Source: Lucifuga dentata
Lineage: Eukaryota > Chordata > Actinopteri > Ophidiiformes > Bythitidae
Direction of reading: 5' to 3'
Length of the DNA: 64,000 nt
Assembly (NCBI GenBank): GCA_014773175.1
Contig: VXCM01001246.1
Location: 10,001-74,000, forward strand
Part shown: positions 1 through 9,714 of the stretch, piece after piece
Numbering within the stretch: the first letter of the stretch is position 1
Layout of the letters: the number at the start of each line of letters is the position of its first letter
Notes under the pieces: model-generated
Told to the model about the DNA's origin: nothing
Databases searched by the model: none
Seen by the model: the letters and a program-made list of their open reading frames with translations, nothing else
Made by a program: the position numbers and the translations under genes

Positions 1-208
1 GATTACCTATCCTAAGAACATTTCAAGTATCAACAAGTTGATTTTAACAGTGTACCAGAATGAACTGAAACCAATGGAGGTCTGGAAGGTAGGAAAACAT
101 TTTTTAGTAGTAGTGTATGCTTTGGGAAAGGATTGTCAGTAACATAAATTGTATGAAAATTTAATACATTAGGCTTAAAAATGCAAAATGGCCAGTATGG
201 TCCTTTAG
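1..208. mobile_element. TTAA-family repeat, right part, cut by window edge
   Basis: Reads 'caacaagttgattttaacag', 'gaaccaatgg'-type core and ends 'gccagtatggtccttta'. The left half is outside the window. Confidence 0.65.
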
Positions 209-278
209 AGTCAGCAAAGAACAGTTAAAGTTTCATTTGACATGATTCAGCAACAGAGTATCTGTGTATATCCAACAG

Positions 279-1131
279 GTGCCAGAGTATTTACCATTGT
301 GACGCCTCCTGGAGGTTTCTTCACCAACGCAGACATTGAGGAGGTAACGATTCCTTACACTCCATCCCTGTTCTGGTGTTCCTTCGATCTGCAGTGTGTG
401 ATCATTTCATATCCCCGCAGGCTTTATCCAAGCACAGGCCCGTGCTGTTCTTCCTCACGCATGGAGAATCTTCCACAGGAGTCCTGCATCCTTTAGACGG
501 CATCGGAGAGTTGTGCCATAAGTAAGACTGTTCACATCCTCAGTCATTATCACAGCTGTAATAAATGACCTCATCCGTTATGATTTGTGCTGACAGGTAT
601 GACTGCCTGTTCCTAGTAGACTCCGTGGCTTCCATGGGTGGGGCTCCTCTGTATATGGACCAACAAGGTGTAGTATTCAGCCATGCCAAATATTTCAAAT
701 CTGTGCGGTACGGGTGATCAAATTCGCTTACGTCATCTGTTTGGATGGCATGTGACAACAAATGCTGAATTTTTTTGCATGTTTGGATTTGCAGGAATAG
801 ACATCCTTTACACGGGCTCCCAGAAAGTTCTGAACGCCCCTCCTGGCACAGCGCCCATCTCCTTCAGTGACAGAGCCTGGTGAGGAATGAATACGCTCTG
901 TGTGCAACATGGGCTAAATGTAACTCATATACATACAATGCCACTAAAAGTTTAGAATCACTGTCATTTAAAGGACCATACCACCATTTTGCATGTTTGA
1001 GCCTAATATATTCAGTTTTCATAATGTTATGTGTTAAACATTATGTGTATGAAAATTGAATATATTAGGCTCAAACATGCAAAATGGCTGGTATAGTCCT
1101 TTAAGTAGTTGCTGCTATTTTATTCAGCGAT

Positions 1132-1163
<32 letters not shown>

Positions 1164-1467
1164 GTTATATGGGACAAATACACATGAATTTGTATTTACA
1201 GATGTATTTAAAAATGTTTTATTTGGTATTTCAAATGTTTGGGGGGGAAAAGTTTTGAAATGATAAATAACACTATTTTAGTGATTTCTCATCAAAGTTT
1301 CCATCGTAAAATTTAATCTTTGCTTTGTAAATATGAAGCATCAGTTTCTAGAGCATCAGGGAAAAATCTAGCATTTCCTAATAATCTCTGGAACCACATA
1401 CAGCTTCTCTACATGAATTCAGAATCATCTACAACTCATTAATGATTCTAGACAATTGTAAAATGTC

Positions 1468-1504
<37 letters not shown>

Positions 1505-3135
1505 TTACAGCTTCTTGCAAATTATTTTAAACTTATGTAGGTGCATAATACTAACAGACATAGTAGAATGATTTTATACATACATATATGTATATGTATA
1601 TTTTATACATATGAAACAAAATGACCAGAAACATTGATTCTATGTGAAAATCACTAGTGATTTGAAACTTTTGAGCAGGAGTGTTTATTCAAAGCTGAAT
1701 TTGTGTCTGTAGCCAGAAAATATTCAACCGGAAGACAAAGCCTGTCTCGTTCTTCTTGGATTTGTCTTGGCTTGCAAACTACTGGGGATGTGATGGCAAG
1801 CCAGTAAGAAAGTAAGATATCCTTTCATATAACATGTACATGAACACCACATTCCACACAATGGCATCATTTTTGTTGCTTTGTTTGAACTATTTTTTGT
1901 CTTAGATATCACCACACTGGTCCAATCTCTGCTTTTTACTCTCTGAGGGAGAGCCTGGCAATCATGGCTGAACAGGTGGGACATGTTCTGTTGGTCTTTT
2001 AGTTGTTGAGCAGGTAGAACAGCGACAAAAATACACCGATAAATAAGAATTCCACCTGTGTGTCAAAAGTATTTCTATCAAAATTAGGAGAGAAACTCTG
2101 ACATGATTGTTTTCAGGATTACTACATTTACTACTTACTGCTCTTTGGTCTTGTGCTGGCGTATTGGCTACTCAAATGATGCCCAGTCAACCTATCTTCT
2201 TCTTTTCCTTTCGGCTTTCCCTTCAGGGGTCACCACAGCGAATCATCTGCCTCCATCTAACCCTATCCTCTGCCTCCTCTTCTCTCACACCAACTAACTT
2301 CATGTCCTCTTTCACTACATCCATAAATCTCCTCTTTGGTCTTCCTCTAGGCCTCCTGCCTGGCAGTTCCAACCTCAGCATCCTTCTACCGATATGTTCA
2401 CTATCCCTCCTCTGTACATGTCCAAACCATCTCAGTCTGGCCTCTCTGACTTTATCTCCAAAACATCTAACATGCGCTGTCCCTCTGATGTACTCGTTCC
2501 TGATCCTATCCATCCTCGTCACTCCCAAAGAGAACCTCAGCATTTTAGTCTCTGCTACCTCTAGCTCTGCCTCCTGTCTTTTCCTCAGTGCCACTGTCTC
2601 TAAGCCATACAACATCGCTGGTCTCACCACCGTTTTGTACACCTTTCCTTTCATTCTTGCCGAGACTCTTTTGTCACACATCACACCTGACACTTTTTGC
2701 CCAGTCAACCTATAACACTATAAATATGACAAACTGTAGATTAAATAGCTTTTAATTTGCTGTACGAGTAAGTTGGCATGCAAGAATACTGAGCAGGGGG
2801 ACAGGTGAGGCCAATGAAAGTCTTGGGTGGCACAAATTAAAGGGCTATACAATTTATTATACGCTATATTACAGTTGTTGTTTGAAATTGTTTCCTATGC
2901 CATTTTAAGAGACTCATTAGACAAAAAAAAAAAACAGTAAAATGTGTTGAAATTTTACAATTCTAATAGCAATCTATGTTGTTTATCATGCCTGAATGTC
3001 ATATTGTTATCTTATTCTCTCACAGAAGAACTCACACTAACTCTATTCCAGCTGCATAACATTGGGAGGCATGACCTTTGCAGAGTTTAAATTTGTGTAA
3101 CTTCTCTATAGGATCTGACACATATCTTGTACCAT

Positions 3136-3170
<35 letters not shown>

Positions 3171-3707
3171 GCAAATTACAAAACACAAAATGACATCAGA
3201 TTGTGCATAACCGTTCTAAAATGTGTTACTGTGATCATATATAACATTTTGTCATTATTTTAAGGGTCTGGAGAATTCATGGGAAAGGCACAAAGAAGTA
3301 GCAGAGTATTTCCACGCCGGCCTGGAGAGCATGGGTCTCAAACTTTTTGTCAAAGAAAAAGTATGTTTTAAGATTCAACATAACCATTGGACCATTCCCA
3401 TAAATATAATCATGGCCATAATATGAAACTCAAATAACATAAAAAATTTAAAGTTTGACTTCAATGGTTGTTACAGAAAGCAAGGTTGCCTACAGTTACA
3501 ACAATTGTTGCCCCTCATGGATACGACTGGAAAGAGATCGCAGCATACATCATGAAAACACATAATTTAGAGATTTCTGGAGGACTTGGACCATCAGTTG
3601 GCTTGGTAAGAGGAAAAACACACTATGTGCCAAGTTTTATCAACCAATTCAAGTCTTTTGTGCTTTAAATAAGTCTCCAATGTCCATGTGAAGTACAAAC
3701 CTGAGAC

Positions 3708-3753
<46 letters not shown>

Positions 3754-3775
3754 NTGTGAAGTACAAACCTGAGAC

Positions 3776-3841
<66 letters not shown>

Positions 3842-3958
3842 TCTCTGCAGGTGTTACGTGTTGGACTTATGGGCTGTAACAGCACGAAGGCCAATGTTGA
3901 CATGGTGCTGGCAGCTCTGAAAGATGCCCTCAAACACTGCCACAAGAGTAAAGTGTAA
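279..3958 (+). CDS. agxt: Alanine-glyoxylate aminotransferase (serine-pyruvate aminotransferase), 3' part
   Basis: PLP enzyme that transaminates glyoxylate with alanine to glycine and pyruvate; in vertebrates it acts in liver peroxisomes and/or mitochondria. Nine exons are visible: 279-343, 421-521, 597-667, 795-879, 1713-1811, 1906-1975, 3265-3360, 3477-3605 and 3851-3958 (stop TAA). All have AG/GT borders and phases that close. They encode about 274 residues, matching roughly residue 119 to the C-terminus of human AGXT (392 aa). Visible motifs are [10 protein letters not shown] (substrate pocket), [10 protein letters not shown] (the Asp that contacts PLP) and [13 protein letters not shown] (Schiff-base Lys), then YHHT, SLRESLA and GGLGPS. 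The donor of exon 1713-1811 must be the second of two close GT sites (1812, not 1804) to keep frame into KYHHT. The protein ends in Ser-Lys-Val, a weak-looking peroxisomal signal. The first exons, with any mitochondrial leader, lie left of the window. The copy appears intact. Confidence 0.95.
968..1104. mobile_element. 137-bp hairpin derivative of the TTAA family
   Basis: TTAAAGGACCATACCACC joined almost directly to its own inverted right arm ending GGTATAGTCCTTTAA. Nearly the whole segment is one palindrome. The family interior (about 450 bp) is missing. Lies in an AGXT intron. Confidence 0.8.
1205..1690. mobile_element. Tc1/mariner-like non-autonomous element (inverted relative of 27405-28130)
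   Basis: 'gtgatttctcatcaaagttt' and 'gaatgattctagacaattgt'-type words match the BOK-intron copy in reverse complement. The right end reads 'gaaacttttgagcaggagtg'. Two poly(T) runs and a TATATACATA tract interrupt it. Lies in the AGXT intron before exon 1713-1811. Confidence 0.55.
2196..2697 (-). mobile_element. 5'-truncated RTE-type LINE fragment with 16-bp target duplication
   Basis: An open minus-strand frame (2223-2708, 161 codons) carries [47 protein letters not shown] and [12 protein letters not shown], the C-terminal tail of RTE-like endonuclease/reverse-transcriptase proteins. It ends MIRCGDP, followed by an AAGAAGAAG-type tail. A perfect 16-bp repeat, tgcccagtcaacctat, flanks it at 2180-2195 and 2698-2713. 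The intact tail frame and perfect duplication suggest a fairly recent insertion. Only about 500 bp of a multi-kb element, so not active. Confidence 0.85.
3707..3840. repeat. (TGAT)n microsatellite in last AGXT intron
   Basis: A long GATT/TGAT run, broken at N 3754 by a repeat of the flank 'tgtgaagtacaaacctgaga'. The duplicated flank means the tract length is an assembly guess. It ends 10 bases before the last AGXT exon acceptor. Confidence 0.9.
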
Positions 3959-4126
3959 AATGTTATTAGTTATGAATCAACACCACTGTTATAAGAAGGA
4001 GACTGTATGTCATAACCCACATTGTCTATAGTCCTCTGATGCAGTATGGATGCAATCTAATTGTATTAACATGTATTTAAAATCATTCTGGATTAAATTA
4101 TTACTCGGTGTCCAGTTAGCCTGGTG

Positions 4127-4132
4127 AATAAA
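4127..4132 (+). terminator. AGXT polyadenylation signal AATAAA
   Basis: A canonical AATAAA lies 169 bases after the AGXT stop codon. This gives a short 3' UTR that ends before the LINE remnant beginning near 4215. Confidence 0.6.
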
Positions 4133-4214
4133 CTATCTTTACAATAAGATTAAGACATTATTAAAACATTTCATTGTCAAAATTGTCACGAAAAAAGAAA
4201 AGAATGGAGACTGT

Positions 4215-4905
4215 AAGCATGTAATGTGTTCTTGGTTTGAAGGGCTGGGAAAAATGATCAAAGATAAATTACAGGTCTCTCACAATAAGTTAGTTAGGGT
4301 TTTAGGTTTTAGGGTTTTAGGTCTGGATCCAAGGGCTCATGTTGGCAAACAACAATTCCAACATCTTGGGTGGCTTCCTCTGAAGGCTCGAGCCCTGCAG
4401 CTCCAACTTAATATGGTTCCTAATATTTACAACAACAGAACCAAAGTACCTCAGAGATCCCTTTCAGAGGATTGGAAGAACTCATGCACATCACACCAGA
4501 GCCAGAGTCACCGACTTGTGTTTATCCAGATTTAACACCAATACGGGCTCATGTTCTTTTAAGTTATATGAAGCCTGAAACTGGAATAAATTGCCTTTAA
4601 ACATCAAAAACATAGGTAATCATCATAATCATCAAAAAAGGTTAAACTGTGGCTTATGAGAAGTATGGCTGTGTAAGCTCACTGCATTTGTTTATGAGTT
4701 GATCTGCTCTTATTGTTGATAACTTGGATGTTTATTTTATCTGGCAGTGCTACTTAGCCACCTGGCTACGCCTTCTTGACTCGATATATCAAGGACCAGA
4801 ATGGAAACAAGTTTTGGACTTCTTTGTGGCATCCCTGACATTTGATATTTGTCTGTTTTTATGTTTCTCATTGTCAAATAAATAAATTTTAAAAATAAAA
4901 AAAAA
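4215..4905 (+). mobile_element. Degenerate non-LTR retrotransposon (LINE) 3' fragment
   Basis: Most of the AGXT-DTYMK spacer. An open stretch at 4224-4535 reads KLQVSHNKLVRVL, LDPRAHVG and LGWLPLKARALQLQLN. This resembles the C-terminal tail of fish LINE reverse transcriptases, where 'LGPRAHIG' and 'LGFLPVKYR' are typical. Broken similarity continues to the SLSNK segment, then an AATAAATAAA-rich tail near 4880. Frameshifts and stops make it non-functional. The clade cannot be fixed by eye. Confidence 0.6.
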
Positions 4906-5379
4906 GCTTGGTTTGTCCTTGGAAGCTCCTGTAATTCAGTCTAAAGTTTTTAGACATAACATTTCTAATAAATGAGTTCCAGGGCCAGAGTTACATAATA
5001 CACATATCATCAGCATATATTTTAAATCATTATATGATATAATTCTTTTACATGATAAACTCTATCAGCAACATAAGAAAGCGATTTCACTTTGTTAATA
5101 ATGCAGTATTTATCTGGTATAGTGAAAGCTTCTAGTTAGAACTCACATCCAGTTTTTTTCCTTATAAACGGTGCAGTACCATTTGTCAGCAGCAGGTGGC
5201 AGCTTGCGATTTAAACCTTTCACCTATGATCTGCAAAATATAATTTAAAAAACTATTTTTTTCTGTTAATGTACTTGACACATAACATAGCGATCTAATT
5301 TTGACATTATATGTATAATAATGTTCGACAAGACAACAACAATAATAGTAAAAAAAACCAAAACAAAAAAAAAAACAAA

Positions 5380-5563
5380 AAACAAAAAGAGCAACCGGAA
5401 CCGGAAGTGCGTGTCTCCTTGTACTTCCTTGTTAACATTCGCATCAGCAAAAAGCGCGTAAATGCTGATAGGGATTTACAGCTAAATTAGAGATTTACAG
5501 GGATGTCATTTTGTTTTTCCTGACTATAAACCACTGGATAACCACAACCAACTGTTGTTAGTC
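5380..5563 (+). promoter_or_regulatory. Probable DTYMK promoter with ETS-type site
   Basis: The 180 bases upstream of the DTYMK start contain a tandem GGAA pair; CCGGAAGTG at 5401-5409 matches the ETS/GABP consensus common in TATA-less housekeeping promoters. No TATA box is evident. Further upstream the sequence is AT-rich and A-rich. The transcription start is not visible. Confidence 0.45.
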
Positions 5564-8500
5564 ATGGCGTGCAAACGAGGCGCTCTCATCGTTCTCGAAG
5601 GAGTGGACAAAGCCGGAAAAACCACGCAGTGTAAGAAACTAGTAGAGGCGCTGCAGCAGAACGGCAGACCGGCCGAGATGATGAGATTCCCCGGTAAGAC
5701 GTCTTCCCGTTTGACTTTAGTTCTGGTTTTTGGATGCCTCTCACACGTAGATGGAGCCTTTCGTGATCTTGTTGCGTCACATTAATTTCCCGTGGCCTGT
5801 GTTCTTGTGACAGACAGGACCACGACCATCGGGCAGCTGATCAGCGCATATCTGGAGAAGAAAAGTGATTTGGAGGATCACACCGTTCACCTGCTGTTCT
5901 CCGCCAACCGCTGGGAACTTGCGTAAGAGAATCACTAACCTGTGGGTGGTAACCTGGTGAAATCTGCTGGTATCCGAACCTGGTCCTGGAGTGCTAGTTT
6001 TCCATCTGTCTGCTCTACCCACACCTGATTAGCTAAATCAGCTGTTTGGACATGTAAAAGCTGGGAGGAACAAGCTATTGATGAAGTGAACACACCTGAT
6101 TTAGCAAACCAGAACACACTCCCAAATGTCCCCTCTCACCTGACCCAGAAACACTCTTCTGCTGTTCCAAAACTTTAGAAAATGTGAAGGAGGAGGTATG
6201 TGGAAATTCCAGTTATTTCCACATTTGGACATATGCAGTGTGGTGGTACTCTAGGACCAGGATTGAGAACCGCTAACCCATCACGGTAGCTTTGGGATCC
6301 AGATTACAAAGAAGAAGAATGATCATCAAAAACATATATGGAATAATTAAATTAACTTTATTCATCCCTAATGAGTTCAGTACTTACCTGGATTTTCTAT
6401 TTTCAGATACTAAACTAAACAGATTCCAGCAGTTCACCCACGTCTTTCTGTACTTTTTTTTTTTTTTTNTTTTTTTTTTTTTTGTCTACACATAATTTTG
6501 TGTAGTCTAATGCATGTTATTTCAATCACTAGTAAACATAAAAGCAGTGGCAGAGCCAGACGGTTTTCTTAGGGTGGCCAGGCTGAGATTAGTGTTCTCT
6601 TTGGGGTGGCACTTTAATTGGAGTTTTGTTCAGGTTTTTTCTGTGTGTTGCAGTGTTGTTGCCAAATATGAGCTTTTTCAGTCACTCAGGCATCAATGAC
6701 TGCATAAAGAGCCCCAACACACCATTAGGTGTGTTGTTTAGACAATTCAGCAGAGTTTAGAGGATGCTTGCTTTTAGCTAAAATCANCATTAGGTGTGTT
6801 GTTTAGACAATTCAGCAGAGTTTAGAGGATGCTTGCTTTTAGCTAAAATCAGGTATATTATCTAAAAATAGTCTAGTCAGCAGAAATAACGAAATTAAGA
6901 AAAACTCGAAGCAAAAAAGAAAATGAGAATTTCTGAATATATATTACATTATGCAAGACCTTTGTGTCTCTTCTTAAACTTGTAAAAACTGTTCTGTTTC
7001 TCTGCACATTTTCCAGCTGAGCTTAACGAGCTCAGATGGAAGCTTCAAGATGCACAAGGCATGGAAAACCTGCTATCTTTGCTATTTCACAAATTCCACA
7101 CTCTAACCTATCCTTTTCATGGAACAATTAAAAAATGTCAATAAATTAAGTCAGTAAACATCTAGTTTTACACCTGTAATTGTCCTGTAATTTTGTACCT
7201 GTAATTGTTCTTCTCAATTTGCTGAAAGCTGGGCTATCTGTATGAACTGGCTGTGTAGGATGGGAGAGGGGAGGGCCAACAGAGCACATGGATCAGCTAT
7301 GTAGAGTCCTGAGTGCTGCAGGGCAGAAATGGTTCCACGCAGTAATAAATATTCAAATAAATAAAAAAATGAAAGGCAATATTGTGTGTGGTGACCACTG
7401 GGGTGCTCAGGCTTTCATCTATGGTGGCCATGTCCACCATGGGCCACCCCCTGGCTCCGTCACTGCATAAAAGTCAGGACTTTGTAAAATGCACCATGAT
7501 TATTTATTCTGATCCTCAGGCCTTTAATGAAGAAGAAGCTGGAACAAGGCACCACTCTGGTCGTGGATCGCTACGCCTTCTCTGGAGTCGCTTTCACCAG
7601 CGCCAAGCCGGTGAGTCTTTCAGCAACCTTTTCATCCGTGCACGTCAGGCTAGTGATGGACAAACCGAAGCTTTCTGAAGCAATGAACCACTTTGAAGCA
7701 ATTGCAATGAAAATGGGTCACTGCTTCGAAGCGTTTGATACAAGCAAAAGAGCGACACCTGATGGCCATGTTTTGCATTGCCACGTATGCATTTGAGTGG
7801 AAGAAGTGAAGGCGAGACTTATGACATAGCGACACAAAATGGGATTCACTGTTGTCATCTTTGATCTAGTGTTCAATAAAGGTTATGTTCTGAGACGTGT
7901 CAATATGTACATGTGCCAAAACATATATTAGTAATTCTTTAGCTGATAATAATGTTGAAAGTAGCCTGTTATAACTGTAGGTTTTTCATTGTGTGACATT
8001 AAGTATAAAGTTATAGTGCTGGAAATGTAATATAGTGATGAGTTCATATCTGACTTTTAAGTAGCAACACGAAATATAAATACAAATGTCAGCATTTGTA
8101 TTTGTAGCTGTGTTTCTTCAATGAAGCAGACCATGCTACAAAAATATACCGTTATTCTGTTTTGTCGTTTATCAAAAGAAACGGTTGTGGGGGTGGAGAA
8201 GTGGCTTTTACTGTAAATAGATTGGAGGAACATGCTGGTGTAACTGGGATAGTAATTGTGTTATAATAGTTACAACAGTATTTGTACGTCTCTGACATGT
8301 TTGATGTAATAAAGCTTCATTTGTAGTGGTCACATGATTTTTGGTATGCCAAAGTGAGGCATCGAAACATATCTCCGCAATACTTCCGCTTCTAAAGCTT
8401 ACTGCTGTGTTGAGCAGTCTGGCTCCAGCTTAAATCACTACGTCAGACGCGTTGGCGTGCCACAGTAACTTTGACGTGCTTTGCTTCTCCAGGGTTTCTG

Positions 8501-8890
8501 CCTGGACTGGTGCAAGCAGCCTGACGTGGGACTGCCAAAGCCAGACCTGGTGATGTTTTTACAGCTCAGCCCCACCGAGGCGGCTCTCAGAGGTCAGTTT
8601 GGAGAGGAGAGATATGAGACCCACGTGTTCCAAAGAACAGTTCAGCAGAAATTTCAACAGCTGATGAAGGATTCCTCGGTCAACTGGCAGGTAACGTGAC
8701 AGCTTTGACTTGTGGATACATTTGACTTTTATCATTTAAGTACAGTATATTCATCGCTGTTTGTCACCTGCAGGTCATTGATGCATCTCAGAGCGTGGAG
8801 GATGTGCACACAAACATCCAGACGCATAGCATGAACACCATCAACACAGCTCAGGATCAGCCTCTGGGAGAGCTTTGGAGGTCAACCTGA
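5564..8890 (+). CDS. dtymk: Thymidylate kinase (dTMP kinase)
   Basis: Phosphorylates dTMP to dTDP with ATP, the step where de novo and salvage dTTP synthesis meet; cytosolic and nuclear. Five exons: 5564-5693, 5814-5922, 7520-7610, 8493-8690 and 8774-8890. They give 214 codons (human has 212). The P-loop is at residues 13-21 (GVDKAGKTT). The DRY motif that handles the dTMP phosphate is at residues 96-98 within [12 protein letters not shown], the same numbering as human. Other family blocks are [27 protein letters not shown] and [10 protein letters not shown], ending PLGELWRST. The start is ATG 5564; an upstream TTG in frame is not a plausible vertebrate start. The gene is intact. Intron 2 holds a palindromic repeat and intron 3 a hAT-like repeat. 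Its 3' end converges on ATG4B. Confidence 0.97.
5938..6275. mobile_element. Small palindromic DNA-transposon remnant in DTYMK intron 2
   Basis: The left part reads 'cctggtcctggagtgc' and the right part 'ctctaggaccaggattgag', which are inverted relatives about 270 bases apart. Such imperfect inverted ends with 'cctggtcct' are common in fish non-autonomous DNA elements. The class and exact borders are uncertain. Confidence 0.4.
7649..8400. mobile_element. Possible non-autonomous hAT-like element in DTYMK intron 3
   Basis: The segment begins near 'tagtgatggacaaaccgaag' with repeated 'gaagc' words (7665-7735) and ends in a region with 'gcatcgaaacat' and 'cttctaaagcttac' near 8360-8400. This resembles fish hAT-type elements with 'gaagctt'-rich ends. 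No transposase frame remains, and the borders are guesses. Confidence 0.3.
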
Positions 8891-9156
8891 ACTAGTCTGG
8901 CCAATCATGCCATTTTGGGACCAGAAGTTCTGCTTGATCCATATAAAATATACTGTGTAGAAGGTATTTTAATGAACATATTTATATGTAATCCATGGTA
9001 TCATAACTAAACTTGTCAGTAGGCACTGGTATGATTCTGCTTGATTACACATGGGACAAAACTTTGCAGTGACTCGTGTCAGGTTGATTTTATTTTATTT
9101 TAGAATCCTCTTACATTACACATCTATTGTTCTTTCAGCTGTCTACATATTGAGTA

Positions 9157-9162
9157 AATAAA
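9157..9162 (+). terminator. DTYMK polyadenylation signal AATAAA
   Basis: AATAAA lies about 270 bases after the DTYMK stop. It is the first good signal downstream. Confidence 0.55.
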
Positions 9163-9714
9163 TAATGTTTCAAATTAACTAGTGTGCAGGTTTTTAGACT
9201 TGACAAGGATAACTTGCAGGAACGATTAATACAGCTTTCGTCTGCAAACTGGATTAAACTCGCTTTCGTTTCAGACTGTTACAGACTTTGCGTATTAGTG
9301 ACAAACTGCTTAAGCCGTGGGCGTCATGAACCGATATGTCTACACAACATGAACTTATGGCCGTTTTTACTTACGGAGTCAGGGAAAGGCACCGGATCAC
9401 TTCAGAATTAACGTTAAAGTGTTAAGACTCGAATAGAAACGCATGTACGTGAAGATGTGCAGACATAAGTTATCCTGAGCTCCTGCTACTGCTTCACCAG
9501 GCGGTCTCCACGTTGGATACAGAGAGCATTCAGAGGCTGTTAGGAAGAATGCTGTGTGACACACACAAACACACAACGACTTCATGTTGGTGCTGGACGG
9601 GCTAGACAGGTCTCCGGTAATCATCCCCCTTTAATCTTCCCTTCTGATACAGAGAAGAGCGAATCTTTTCTTGCCTTACTGTGGAGAACAGTAAAATCAT
9701 TGTTCGTGCGATTC

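Noticed and set aside
1801..1811. Earlier GT donor at 1804 for the AGXT exon
   Set aside because: It would put the next exon out of frame; the donor at 1812 restores the conserved YHHT frame.
2107..2715. 202-codon plus-strand open frame, the second longest in the window
   Set aside because: It is the antisense of the RTE-type reverse-transcriptase tail, which has clear family motifs on the minus strand.
3649..3945. 98-codon minus-strand frame with Asn-Gln-Ser-Ile repeats
   Set aside because: Produced by the TGAT microsatellite and an N; it overlaps the last AGXT exon in antisense.
4224..4535. 103-codon plus-strand open frame after AGXT
   Set aside because: It matches a LINE reverse-transcriptase tail and continues only through frameshifts; not a host gene.
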